Below the pieces are notes generated by a model. The model saw only the letters and a program-made list of their open reading frames with translations, did not search any database and was not told where the DNA came from. A DNA stretch of 64,000 nucleotides from Calothrix parasitica NIES-267. GTDB taxonomy: Bacteria > Cyanobacteriota > Cyanobacteriia > Cyanobacteriales > Nostocaceae. The translations under genes were made by a program, and so were the position numbers. Position 1 is the stretch's first letter. The number at the start of each line of letters is the position of its first letter. This document shows positions 17,596 through 26,684 of the stretch, piece after piece. Where the stretch lies: positions 6,464,123-6,528,122 of the forward strand of contig NZ_AP018227.1 of assembly GCF_002368095.1 (NCBI RefSeq). The letters run 5' to 3'.

Positions 17596-18903
17596 ATGCC
17601 AGATAAAAAGGAGAGAAACAGACAAAATAATCATAATTTTTTCCCTTTAATCGCTTGTTTATTAAGCTTAGGACTTTTGAGTACAGGTTGCGGCTCGCTT
17701 CCCCCCGAATCTGCTGACGCTCAACCTCAACGTCGGGGAAGAGGAGGAAGAAAAGGTGGTGCAACAGCTGTAGATGTCGCTATTGCTCGCAAATCTTCAT
17801 TAGAAAAATCACAATTATTAACCGGTACTACCACCCCATTTCGTACAGTATCATTACGTTCGCAAGTCGAAGGAAGGCTGTTAGGGTTGAATGTAGATGT
17901 TGGAGACAAAGTTAACCAAGGTCAAATAATTGGACAGATAGATGATGCTTTACTCAAAACTGCAATAAATCAAGCAGAAGCAGAACTAGCATCCCTGAAA
18001 TCGGAAGTTGCACGCATCAACGCTCAGATAAGTAATGCTCGTACAGAAGTAGAAAGAACCCGGTTGCAACTCCAACAACAACAAGCAGATTCCCAAAGAC
18101 AACAGAAACTCGCAAAAGAAGGAGCAATCGCCAAACAAGCTGCCGAACAAGCTCGTACAGAAGCACAAACAGCCGCTCAAGTACTGCGTGCTGCGCGTGA
18201 AAGCGTTCGAGTACAACAGCAAACCCTGGCTGCGGCTCAAGGTAGAGTTGTAGCTCAACAAGCAGTAGTTGCAGAAGCTGTAGAAAGACGTTCTTATGCA
18301 AGACTAATGTCACCGATTACTGGCGCAGTTTTGCTAAGAGTAACCGAACCGGGGAATCTTCTCCAACCAGGAAATGAAGTATTACAAATAGGAGACTTTA
18401 ACCAGGTAAAAGTAGAAATTCAAGTATCCGAATTAGAACTAGCAAAAGTCAGAATTGGGCAATCCGTACAAGTAAATTTAGATGCTTTTCCCAACCAAAC
18501 ATACTCCGGAAAAGTTAGCCGTATTTCTCCAGCAGCAGACCCAACTGCTCGATTAGTACCAGTAGAAGTAGTTATTCCGAATAAAAATAGACAGATTAGC
18601 AGCGGTTTATTAGCAAGAGTTAACTTTGAATCACCACGACAAGCAAAAGTTATTATCCCTCAGACAGCCTTAAACAAAGGACAAATATTTGTTTTAAATT
18701 CAAACTCTTCACAAGCAAAACCTACAGTCTCAGCCAGAAAAGTAACTGTGGGAAAAAAGGTTGATGGTAAAGTCGAAATTTTGTCTGGATTGCAACCCGG
18801 AGAAAAATTTGTAGCTCGTAGTGGAAGACCCCTCAAAGATAATTCAGTTGTAAGACTTTCGATTCTTTCTGAAAAAACTGAATCAACTCCAAAAAAAGAA
18901 TAA
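17596..18903 (+). CDS. RND efflux periplasmic adaptor 2 (HlyD/AcrA family, 435 aa)
   Basis: Paralogue of adaptor 1 with closely matching domain order and many identical stretches (SQVEGRLLGLNVDVGDKVNQGQIIGQIDDALLKTA; SYARLMSPITGAVLLRVTEPGNLLQPGNEV). The N-terminus is a lipoprotein signal with lipobox-like LLSTGC after a hydrophobic core, so the mature protein is probably lipid-anchored. A basic RRGRGGRKGG stretch follows. The coiled-coil hairpin is Gln/Arg-rich. The frame extends upstream to a TTG at 17554, but the ATG at 17596 (MPDKKERNRQ) gives a more normal signal sequence. The pump gene follows after 50 bp, so this adaptor is the likely cognate partner. Confidence 0.9.
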   Translation: MPDKKERNRQNNHNFFPLIACLLSLGLLSTGCGSLPPESADAQPQRRGRGGRKGGATAVDVAIARKSSLEKSQLLTGTTTPFRTVSLRSQVEGRLLGLNVDVGDKVNQGQIIGQIDDALLKTAINQAEAELASLKSEVARINAQISNARTEVERTRLQLQQQQADSQRQQKLAKEGAIAKQAAEQARTEAQTAAQVLRAARESVRVQQQTLAAAQGRVVAQQAVVAEAVERRSYARLMSPITGAVLLRVTEPGNLLQPGNEVLQIGDFNQVKVEIQVSELELAKVRIGQSVQVNLDAFPNQTYSGKVSRISPAADPTARLVPVEVVIPNKNRQISSGLLARVNFESPRQAKVIIPQTALNKGQIFVLNSNSSQAKPTVSARKVTVGKKVDGKVEILSGLQPGEKFVARSGRPLKDNSVVRLSILSEKTESTPKKE

Positions 18904-18953
18904 TTGATAGTAGTTACTTGATAACTGTTAACTGATAACTGTTCACTGAAAAC

Positions 18954-21900
18954 ATGCAGGAAATCAATAAAAAAAGCGGATTTAGTATAAGCGGTGTTTC
19001 CATCCGCCAGCATATAGGTACCTTAATGCTGACATTAGCAGTAATCGTTATAGGTGTCTTTTTCATCCTGAGATTACCAGTCGATTTATTGCCATCAATT
19101 ACCTATCCCCGGATTGGCGCACGTTTGGAAGCACCGGGAATTTCCCCACAGGTAGGAGTTGATGAAATTACCAGACCCTTGGAAGAAGCTTTTGCTGCTA
19201 CAGAAGGCGTGATTCAGGTATATTCTCAAACTCGGGAAGGAAGAATAAGTGTAGATATGTACTTTCAACCGGGGGGTGACATCGACCAAGCCCTTAATGA
19301 TGCAACTGCTGCATATAACAGAGCCAGAAGCCGATTACCAGACACTCTCGAAGCACCACGTATTTTCAAATTTGACCCTTCTGGACTACCTATTTACGAA
19401 TTTGCTTTAACTTCACCTGTTTTGAAAGGTGTTGATTTACGTGTATTTGCTGAAGAAGAACTTGCTCGCGAACTTAGTGTAGTACCGGGAGTTGCAGGGG
19501 TAGACGTATCGGGAGGTCTTCAAGAAGAAGTTAGGGTAAATATTGACTTAAATCGTTTACAAGCTTTGGGTGTAGGTTTAAATGACGTACTTGATGAACT
19601 CAGAGACCGCAATCAAGACATTTCCGGAGGAAGAATTTTTGGTGAAAATTCCGAACCATTAATTCGTACCGTAGGACGTTTCCAAGATGCTGAAGAACTC
19701 AAAAATCTCTCCTTTGAAGTTTCTTCCACCGATAACACCTCACCAACTCGTCGAGTTTATCTGCGAGATTTTGCTCAAGTGATAGATGGTTCCGAAGAAC
19801 AGCGAGTCTTCGTTTTACTCAATGGTCAAGAAGCCGTAAAACTCAGCATTCAGAAACAGCCGGATGCAAATACAATTAACGTTGTAGATGATGTCAAAAA
19901 GCGTTTAGAACAGCTAAAACAATCCGGTATAGTTCCAGAAGGAACGGTTATAACCACAACTTCCGATGAATCAAAATTTATCCGCAACTCCATATCTAAC
20001 GTTACAACTTCCGGTTTAATTGGTACCTTACTGGCTGGGGTAGCTGTTTTATTATTCCTTGGTTCCATCCGTCAAACAATAATTATCATCTTAGCAATTC
20101 CCTTAGCAACTTTAGCTGCAATTATTTTGATGGGAATATCTGGTTTATCTCTCAACGTTTTTAGTTTGGGAGGTTTAGCTTTAGGTGTAGGAATTGTGGT
20201 TGATAACTCCATCGTCATGTTGGAGAATATTGCCGAAGGTGCGGGGATGACTCCGGGTGAAAATACCAAAACTCGCTTGAGTCCCTATCAACTTATTAAT
20301 CAAGCCGAACAAAGTAGCAAGGAAGTTGAATCAGCATTGATTGCTTCCACCAGTACAAACTTAGTTGCAGTATTGCCATTTATATTAATTGGTGGCTTTA
20401 TTTCGCTGCTATTTAACGAATTAATTTTAACAATCAGCTTTTCTATCGCAGCTTCTATCTTAATAGCAGTCACCGTCGTACCGATGATGACATCTCGATT
20501 ATTAGCTTGGAGATGGTCGAGTCAGTTAAACGAATTTTGGGTATTGAGTCAGTTTAATAAACGTTTTGCAGACGCTACGAGAGCATACGGTAATTTTTTA
20601 GGGAAAGTGCTGCGTTTTCGATTGTTAGCGATTGGATTGGCTATATTAATTTTTGGTGGAAGTAGTTTGTGGATGATTCCCCAAATTCCCCAAGAGATTT
20701 TACCCCGTATCAGTACCGGACAAGCCAGATTATTCGCTCAGTTTCCTCCCGGTACACCATTAAAAACAAATCAAAAAGTCATGGCTGCGGTAGATGATAT
20801 TTTACTCAAACAGCCAGAAACCGAATACGCTTTTACCACATCTGGGGGTTTTCTATTTGGTACTAGCACTAGCGAAAATCCACTCCGGGGTTCGAGTACC
20901 ATTACTTTAAAACCCGGAACCAATATAGAAGCTTATGTAGAAAAAGTTTCTGCCGAATTTGACAAACTTAATTTAGCAGGAATTCGACTGCGTATCCGTC
21001 CCGGTGCAGTTCGGGGTTTAATATTAAGTAATTCTCCCGTGCGCGGTGCAGATGTTGATATCATTTTGCAAGGAAACGATTCTGACTCCTTAGAACAAGC
21101 AGGTCGTCAAGTATTAGCGGCCGTAGAAGAGCAAGTACCCTTAGCCAGATTCCGTCCCGATGCTGACCCCCGTCAACCAGAAATTCAAATTCTTCCCGAT
21201 TGGGAGAGAGTTGCGGCTGTAGGATTAAACGCTCAAGAAATTGGCGATACAATTCAAACTGCAATTGAAGGAAGTATTCCCACTCAGCTACAGCGAGATA
21301 ATCGTTTGGTAGATATAAGAGTCAAGTTAGATGAAGACTCGGTTAAATCTTCTTCCGAACTTGCAAGAATACCTTTATTTGTTGATAACAATCGTCAAGT
21401 ACGCTTAAGTGATGTTGCCGATATTGTTGACGGAAAAGCACCTGGAGAAATTCAGCGGATTAACCAGCGTCAAGTTTATATTATTGCCGGTAATTTAGCT
21501 GAAGGAGCGAGTTTGAGTGAAGCGACAAAACAGGTGAATTCAGTACTTGCTAGTTTGGATTTACCGTCGGGTGTTTCAGTATTGCCCAGTTCATCATCAG
21601 AAGCTAATCAGCAACTGCAAAATTCATTGAAATTATTGGGAGGATTAGCTGCTTTTCTGGTATTCGTAGTCATGGCAGTGCAGTACAATTCTTTGGTAGA
21701 CCCGTTAGTTATTATGTTTACAATTCCTTTAGCATTAGCTGGAGGTATTTTAGGGCTTTACATTACTCAAACAGCCATTGGTGCAACAGTTATAGTTGGT
21801 GCAGTATTGCTAGTCGGAATTGTCGTTAACAACGCCATTATTATGGTAGAGCTAGCAAATCAAATTAGAGAACAAAAAGGAATTGACCGTCAAAGCGCGA

Positions 21901-22145
21901 TTCTGCAAGCCGCACCTCAACGTTTGCGTCCGGTATTAATGACTACGATTACCACAGTTTTAGGAATGTTTCCCCTAGCATTAGGAATTGGAGAAGGTTC
22001 GGAATTTTTACAACCCTTGGGTGTAGTAGTATTTTCCGGATTATCTTTAGCAACGCTTTTAACTTTATTTATAATTCCCTGTTTTTACATTCTTTTACAC
22101 GACTTGTTTTCTGGGAAATTGAGTCGAGTAATAAGTAATAAGTAA
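18954..22145 (+). CDS. RND-family efflux pump (AcrB-like, 1063 aa)
   Basis: Proton-driven inner-membrane transporter of the resistance-nodulation-division superfamily. It has 12 predicted membrane segments in two halves, each with a large periplasmic loop (e.g. porter motifs LPVDLLPSITYPRIGARLEAPGI and QAEVGVQV-type repeats). TM4 carries LGVGIVVDNSIVMLEN, with a single Asp where AcrB has Asp-Asp. The TM10-11 region has GAVLLVGIVVNNAIIMVE. Length ~1060 is typical. The substrate is not evident: the TM4 pattern does not fit heavy-metal CzcA pumps, so export of lipophilic compounds or lipid-like products is more likely. The C-terminal codons (SRVISNK) run into a GTAATAA tandem repeat that supplies the stop. 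No outer-membrane TolC gene is adjacent. Confidence 0.93.
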   Translation: MQEINKKSGFSISGVSIRQHIGTLMLTLAVIVIGVFFILRLPVDLLPSITYPRIGARLEAPGISPQVGVDEITRPLEEAFAATEGVIQVYSQTREGRISVDMYFQPGGDIDQALNDATAAYNRARSRLPDTLEAPRIFKFDPSGLPIYEFALTSPVLKGVDLRVFAEEELARELSVVPGVAGVDVSGGLQEEVRVNIDLNRLQALGVGLNDVLDELRDRNQDISGGRIFGENSEPLIRTVGRFQDAEELKNLSFEVSSTDNTSPTRRVYLRDFAQVIDGSEEQRVFVLLNGQEAVKLSIQKQPDANTINVVDDVKKRLEQLKQSGIVPEGTVITTTSDESKFIRNSISNVTTSGLIGTLLAGVAVLLFLGSIRQTIIIILAIPLATLAAIILMGISGLSLNVFSLGGLALGVGIVVDNSIVMLENIAEGAGMTPGENTKTRLSPYQLINQAEQSSKEVESALIASTSTNLVAVLPFILIGGFISLLFNELILTISFSIAASILIAVTVVPMMTSRLLAWRWSSQLNEFWVLSQFNKRFADATRAYGNFLGKVLRFRLLAIGLAILIFGGSSLWMIPQIPQEILPRISTGQARLFAQFPPGTPLKTNQKVMAAVDDILLKQPETEYAFTTSGGFLFGTSTSENPLRGSSTITLKPGTNIEAYVEKVSAEFDKLNLAGIRLRIRPGAVRGLILSNSPVRGADVDIILQGNDSDSLEQAGRQVLAAVEEQVPLARFRPDADPRQPEIQILPDWERVAAVGLNAQEIGDTIQTAIEGSIPTQLQRDNRLVDIRVKLDEDSVKSSSELARIPLFVDNNRQVRLSDVADIVDGKAPGEIQRINQRQVYIIAGNLAEGASLSEATKQVNSVLASLDLPSGVSVLPSSSSEANQQLQNSLKLLGGLAAFLVFVVMAVQYNSLVDPLVIMFTIPLALAGGILGLYITQTAIGATVIVGAVLLVGIVVNNAIIMVELANQIREQKGIDRQSAILQAAPQRLRPVLMTTITTVLGMFPLALGIGEGSEFLQPLGVVVFSGLSLATLLTLFIIPCFYILLHDLFSGKLSRVISNK

Positions 22146-22716
22146 TTGCTTAAAAATTCAGTTTAGAAGTAGAAAATTATAAAAAAATAGCTCTCTTAAA
22201 GTAGTTATGTAAGATTAATATTTAATACCAGCTTTAATTAATATATAGCCAGTAATTTAGATTAAAAAAAAATATTTTTACTAAATATTCAATTTTTTAT
22301 CACTCAAATCCTTCTATATAAACTATTTCAGTCGGGTTTTAATATTAATTTATCATAGTCACTCTGGGAGAGGCAAAAAAATTAGGTTTTTCAATACTTA
22401 ATATATTAAAAATACAATAAATACTTATCAAATGATAAAAATAATAGCGCACATTGACTCGTTGGTACCGCGAATTGAACTAACGCTGCGCTTGATTAGA
22501 TTGCGTAGAGACAGGCTAGGAAATTGATTTGTTAAAACCTTAAGTGCTAAAGCCTGCCTCTACGCCGCTACGCTAATCTAATCATAGTTCAATTCTGAAA
22601 TATAAAAAGTCTTATCAAATAATTACGAAAAATTTCCGCAAACTGGTAAAGCACTATTAGTTTATGAAAAACTTAGTTAAAAGTAACCAGTCCGCACAGC
22701 AGATGCATCCACTACA
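22146..22716. other. Intergenic region after the RND pump with a large inverted repeat
   Basis: AT-rich DNA containing the inverted repeat 22472-22595. No gene is seen. It borders the dead ISL3 transposase. Confidence 0.55.
22472..22595. repeat. Large imperfect inverted repeat (foldback element)
   Basis: The arms 22472-22517 and 22551-22595 are complementary over ~45 bp (GAATTGAACT ... TAGAGACAGGCT against AGCCTGCCTCTA ... AGTTCAATTC) with a ~33-bp loop. It is MITE-like; no target duplication is obvious. Confidence 0.7.
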
Positions 22717-23165
22717 ATGAACTCTAAAAAAGATATTAAAATTTTAACAGAATTGCTAAACATAGAAGAATGAAAAGTTATTTCATATAGCCAATATAAA
22801 GCAATTAGAATAATTTTAAAGACTGAATCAATAAAAACGGAAAGTATTATACTAAAAAAATTACGAATAAAACCTGCTGAGCAAGTATTAGATTCTGATA
22901 TTCATAGTGTAGTTAAAAAAGGATAAGTGACTACAGAATAAATAGAAAGAATGATTTTAGACGCATCAAAAATCTTATTTTTGACAAAACCATCAGACCT
23001 AAAAAGGCTTGGTATTGATGAAATATCATTAGTCAAAGGAAAAGGCGATTAATGTATAGTTTTAGTCAATTTAGACAATTCTAAATTACTAGTACACCAT
23101 GGTTTAAATAAAGCAACTATTAGAAATGGCTGAAAAGTCTAGAAAATCAAACTTTTTACTTCTTC

Positions 23166-23209
23166 TCTTGAAAAGTTGCTCATGGGGGAAACCCCCAAGA
23201 CCCCACTTT
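23166..23209 (+). repeat. 44-bp foldback repeat, copy 2
   Basis: Same 44-bp unit as 2057-2100 and 35724-35767, with one or two differences. It lies inside the dead ISL3 gene and is followed by a GC-rich patch to ~23270 that resembles the patch after copy 1. Confidence 0.85.
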
Positions 23210-23650
23210 ATGTCCTAATGTCCCTCCGGGACACGCTGCGCTAACGCTACTTCTTACTTCCGCAAAGGGGTACTAGCAATAATACCCCGAAGTTCATAGG
23301 GAATAATTATAAAATTACTTGATGCGTGGGGAGAAGAGGTTTTAGAGTAAATTGAAGAAGTAAGTATAGAATTATGGTGCTTATTACAAAAATTTAGTTT
23401 ACGAATTAATTCCAAATGCTCAATTTGTCGCCGAGAGGTTTTATGCTATGACCCAAATAAATAATGAATTAGATTCACAACAAAAACGAGAAAAATTAAA
23501 AATAAAAGATTACATTAAAAAGACAAAATTGCAATTAGATAAAAAAGAATATGAAAAAGCACTAAATGCATTAAAAAAAAAGTAAATATCCTTTATAAAA
23601 AACGAATCAAATTTGAATGAATAAAAAAAATAAACTTTTACATGTTAAAT

Positions 23651-23829
23651 GGGAGCATCCCAATTTTGCAAAATTAAGATTGTGATTGTCATTGCGTTAG
23701 CGGAGCGTGTCCGATAGGACATACGAAGTGAAGCAATCTCAAAGTCTTGCGATGAGCCACACCCTTCGGGTGAATGCGTCGTTCCACTCGCAATGACAAA
23801 TGATATTTTTACACATTTGGGATGCTCCC
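23651..23829. mobile_element. MITE-like element with 8-bp target duplication
   Basis: A 179-bp element has terminal inverted repeats GGGAGCATCCCAA...TTGGGATGCTCCC; the complementarity continues imperfectly to the inner GTCATTGCG/CGCAATGAC. It is flanked by the perfect direct repeat TGTTAAAT (23643-23650 and 23830-23837). It codes for nothing and would need a transposase in trans. It lies within the dead ISL3 copy, so it inserted after or during its decay. Confidence 0.85.
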
Positions 23830-24266
23830 TGTTAAATAAGTATCTCCAATTATTAATTTTATGCATAAATTAAAAAAAGGTATGAATTATTTTTAATGAG
23901 ATAAACGATTGGTTAGCGGGATTATTTAAACTAAGGATATGGCTATCAACAGCGAAAGAAAATGTTCCAGTTAGTCAGAAAACAATTTACGAAAAGCTGG
24001 ATAAAATTGTCCCTTACTTTGATAACGGTACAACCAGTGGTGTCGTTGAAGGTATTAACAATAAATTAAAGCTTATTAAACGGTCGGGATATGGATTTAG
24101 CAACTTTGATAAATTTAAAATTATAAGCAAAATTACTTGTAGTCAAAGTCTCTTTATCCCTTATTATTTTCCATATATTATACATTTATTTTATTGAGCA
24201 ATAACCAAATTAATCTTTACCCCAAACAATCTGAATAAAATCAAAATTCTCTCTTGCTAATCCTTC

Positions 24267-24302
24267 CTCTGCGCTCTCTGCGTTCTAAAAGGGTTTTTTA
24301 TT
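24267..24302 (+). repeat. CCTCTGCG...AAGGGTTTTTT dispersed repeat, copy 1
   Basis: CCTCTGCGCTCTCTGCG followed by TTCTAAAAGGGTTTTTT. A near copy is at 36911-36945 and a partial one at 2042-2056. It is a non-coding dispersed repeat of unknown origin. Confidence 0.6.
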
Positions 24303-24392
24303 CCGATATGAACAGATTTAACATTACCAACTACCAACTACCAATTACCGAAAATAAACTTTTAAAATAAACATAAATTGTTGAAAATAAAT

Positions 24393-25370
24393 TCAGTTTT
24401 TTTTTGAGGATTCAATTAATACTATTTTGCGGAGATGAGGACTGTTTGTATTTCCGCGACGTGCTAAAGCAGAAGCAAGTAAAAGCCTCCAAGCAGTTAA
24501 AGATAAAACAGAAACATCAGCTAGTTTGAGAAAATTTTTGACCTTCTTTTGCTTTAATGCGACTAAAGCCCAATGCAATTTTAAATAACCTTTAATATCT
24601 TCTAAATCAGGTATTTCCGAGCGATGCTGTTCATCAACTAAAGCGTAAATCTTTTCCTTCATGGAAATATTAGTATTTAGACGCTTTTTCAAAAATATTT
24701 TTTGGTCATATCCTCCAGACCAAATTGTTCGGTAAGCCAAACATTGATTTAAGAAAATAGCATCTCCAAATTGAGCAATCCGAATCCAAGAATCAATATC
24801 ATCGCAGCCAGTTAATTTTATATCCCATCCACCACTTCTTAAGAAAGCTTCACGGGTACAAGCGACCTGAACCGGAGTTCCAAATGGTAATCTTTCCAAC
24901 AACATCCCATAATGAATATCCGCTTGAGGAATATAAAAAGCTTCACCCGGACCTAAAACAGGTGTACGGCTGATTTCAACTTCTAACTCCGAAACCTGAG
25001 ATGCAACACAAGAGACTATTACAGCATTTTCGCACAGTGCGATCGCACTGTGCATTTCCTCCAGACAATTGCTAGCAAGATAGTCATCATCATCCAAAAA
25101 TTTAATCCACTCACCCTTAGCTTGAGAAATTCCAGCATTGACCGTAGCAGCATGACCGGAATTAGTCTTATTACAAATGTAAACTAAGCGCTGCTGTTGT
25201 TCGGACGGTAACTGTTCCCTAAAACTTTTGACATAATCAGCAGTACCATCAGACGAACAATCATCAGCAACAACAACTTCACACTCAAGAGTCTGTAACA
25301 GAGCAGAATTAATTGCTCGTTTGAGTAAATCTAAACGGTTATAGGTTGTAATCACAACGCTAAATTTCAT
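24393..25370 (-). CDS. Glycosyltransferase family 2 protein (325 aa)
   Basis: Inverting sugar transferase of the GT-A fold. The N-terminus MKFSVVITTYNRLDLLKRAINSAL is the GT2 signature, VVADDCSSDGTADY holds the nucleotide-binding Asp pair, and KFLDDDDYL holds the DxD metal motif at ~95. The acceptor side (GCDDIDSWIRIAQFG) is also typical. The C-terminal ~80 residues are helical with hydrophobic stretches and no clear membrane anchor. It stands alone, convergent with the dead ISL3 copy and divergent from rplS. The donor and acceptor are unknown; envelope or exopolysaccharide synthesis is a general inference. Confidence 0.9.
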   Translation of the reverse strand: MKFSVVITTYNRLDLLKRAINSALLQTLECEVVVADDCSSDGTADYVKSFREQLPSEQQQRLVYICNKTNSGHAATVNAGISQAKGEWIKFLDDDDYLASNCLEEMHSAIALCENAVIVSCVASQVSELEVEISRTPVLGPGEAFYIPQADIHYGMLLERLPFGTPVQVACTREAFLRSGGWDIKLTGCDDIDSWIRIAQFGDAIFLNQCLAYRTIWSGGYDQKIFLKKRLNTNISMKEKIYALVDEQHRSEIPDLEDIKGYLKLHWALVALKQKKVKNFLKLADVSVLSLTAWRLLLASALARRGNTNSPHLRKIVLIESSKKN

Positions 25371-25534
25371 ACATCTAAGACTCTAACTACAGTCTCGCTA
25401 ACTACGGTTGGGTAAAAATAAATTCTGCTTCATCCAAAAAAATCTGGCAATATTTAAAATAATGGCTTTAAATTAATGGACTAAAACATCGATATAGATT
25501 TATTATTGGTGATCGTGAGATTTGAACATAACCC

Positions 25535-25588
25535 ATAACGACCGGGATTAAAACCCACGAGTCGTTATCTCCCCGACTTGATACGGGG
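25535..25588 (+). promoter_or_regulatory. Structured 5' leader of rplS
   Basis: Two hairpins lie 30-85 bp before the rplS ATG: ATAACGAC (25535-25542) pairs with GTCGTTAT (25561-25568), with an inner GGG/CCC, and CCCCG (25571-25575) pairs with CGGGG (25584-25588). GGAG (25605-25608) is a likely ribosome-binding site. An autoregulatory L19 leader is possible but not shown. Confidence 0.45.
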
Positions 25589-25619
25589 AAGGTAAACCCT
25601 TATCGGAGAAAACGAAAAA

Positions 25620-25982
25620 ATGAACGTACAGCAAATAATCCACGACATAGAAGCCGAACAATTAAAAACAGACCTACCAATTATTTACGTAGGCGATACA
25701 GTAAGAGTCGGAGTAAAAATCAAAGAAGGCGAAAAATTTCGCGTACAACCCTATGAAGGAGTTGTAATTTCCAAGCGCAATGGTGGTATCAACGAAACTA
25801 TAACAGTTCGTAAAATATTCCAAGGTGTTGGTGTTGAAAGGGTTTTTCTCCTGCATTCTCCCCGAATAGATAACATAAAAGTAATGCGTCGCGGTAAAGT
25901 ACGACGTGCCAAACTTTATTATCTACGAAATCGCGTTGGTAAAGCTACTCGCATTCAACAACGTTTTGACCGCTCTTTGTAA
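25620..25982 (+). CDS. rplS: 50S ribosomal protein L19
   Basis: Structural protein of the large ribosomal subunit at the interface with 30S. All 120 residues fit the family: IRVGDTVRV-like ([16 protein letters not shown]), the conserved [39 protein letters not shown], and the C-terminal [15 protein letters not shown]. The usual length is 115-125. It leads the cyanobacterial cluster rplS - trnW - secE - nusG - rplK - rplA - rplJ - rplL. The ATG at 25620 is preceded by GGAG and by a structured leader. Confidence 0.97.
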   Translation: MNVQQIIHDIEAEQLKTDLPIIYVGDTVRVGVKIKEGEKFRVQPYEGVVISKRNGGINETITVRKIFQGVGVERVFLLHSPRIDNIKVMRRGKVRRAKLYYLRNRVGKATRIQQRFDRSL

Positions 25983-26211
25983 ATCAAATGAGTGTCTTTT
26001 CTTGGACGTGAGTCAGCGCGTTGCGGAGGAACGCGATGGCGTTAGCGTTAGCGTCTCCCGAAGCAGGATACCCGCAAGGGCGAGAATCTACTTTTGATAG
26101 CGGCATCTACCGCCGCTCCTTATTAATTTCCATAAAAAAGGTACTATTAATGTTATTATTGGGTTAGACTATAAAAGATTGCTGAAACCAGCAGTTATCA
26201 AATAAGCTTGT

Positions 26212-26284
26212 GCGCTCTTAGTTCAGTTGGTAGAACGTAGGTCTCCAAAACCTAATGTCGGGGGTTCGAGTCCTCCAGGGCGCG
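26212..26284 (+). tRNA. trnW: tRNA-Trp (anticodon CCA)
   Basis: A 73-nt cloverleaf: acceptor GCGCTCT/AGGGCGC, D-arm around GTTCAGTTGGTAGAAC, anticodon stem TAGGT/ACCTA enclosing CT-CCA-AA, and T-arm GGGGG-TTCGAGT-CCTCC. Discriminator base G. The CCA tail is not encoded. It lies between rplS and secE, the usual cyanobacterial arrangement. Confidence 0.97.
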
Positions 26285-26300
26285 CTCAAAAATAAAATTC

Positions 26301-26352
26301 AGCCCGGAAGCTTTACAGTACTGCTGTTAAATCTCGGGTTGATTTTGTTTTT
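26301..26352 (+). terminator. Hairpin with T-rich tail after trnW
   Basis: AGCCCG (26301-26306) pairs with CGGGTT (26335-26340), enclosing a smaller TTACAG/CTGTTAA hairpin, and is followed by GATTTTGTTTTT. It is a plausible Rho-independent terminator or attenuator before secE. Confidence 0.5.
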
Positions 26353-26459
26353 ATGGCAGCTTTATATATTTTATTTATAAATAATGGTCTAAATTAAAGC
26401 TGTTACGATTAAGTGGAGACCAACGCGAATAAAACAAGGATAGGGGGAGAGTAAAGACA

Positions 26460-26684
26460 GTGGCCAAAAAGAACGAAGCACAAATACAAGAATTGGATAG
26501 TGGGTTTAGTGTCGGCAACTTCTTTAAGGGAACTAGAGAAGAGTTTGATAAAGTCGTTTGGCCAAGTCGAAAACAGCTCGTCAGCGAATCAGCAGCCGTG
26601 CTGTTGATGGTAACCCTTTCCGCTACAGTCATATTTTTCGTAGATAAATTCTTTGCTTGGGCAGCAACAGTGATATTCAAATGA
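26460..26684 (+). CDS. secE: Preprotein translocase subunit SecE
   Basis: Small essential subunit of the SecYEG channel in the plasma and thylakoid membranes. The 74 residues show the conserved FFKGTREEFDKVVWPSRKQL amphipathic segment and one membrane helix (SAAVLLMVTLSATVIFFVDKFFAWA). Length fits cyanobacterial single-span SecE. The start codon is GTG (26460). Its stop overlaps the nusG ATG (ATGA, 26681-26684), so the two are translationally coupled, the standard secE-nusG operon. Confidence 0.95.
   Translation: MAKKNEAQIQELDSGFSVGNFFKGTREEFDKVVWPSRKQLVSESAAVLLMVTLSATVIFFVDKFFAWAATVIFK

Larger units (their letters stand above)
22717..24150 (+). pseudogene. Decayed ISL3-family transposase with nested insertions
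   Basis: Reading + strand frames through stops recovers ISL3 transposase similarity in order: a degenerate N-terminus from the ATG at 22717, then RLGIDEISLVKGKGD...LVNLDNSKL (DDE region) near 23010-23090, FVAERFYAMTQINNELDSQ near 23427-23485, and the hallmark C-terminus YFDNGTTSGVVEGINNKLK near 24015-24075. Early stops sit where Trp or Gln are expected (e.g. EE-stop-KVIS, TTE-stop-IERM), as from C-to-T or G-to-A changes. At least one frameshift is present. The body is interrupted by a 44-bp repeat with GC-rich tail (from 23166) and a MITE (23651-23829). It encodes no active enzyme. Confidence 0.85.

Noticed and set aside
26657-26680. TTG start of nusG upstream of the ATG
   Set aside because: The ATG at 26681 overlaps the secE stop as ATGA, the usual coupled arrangement.
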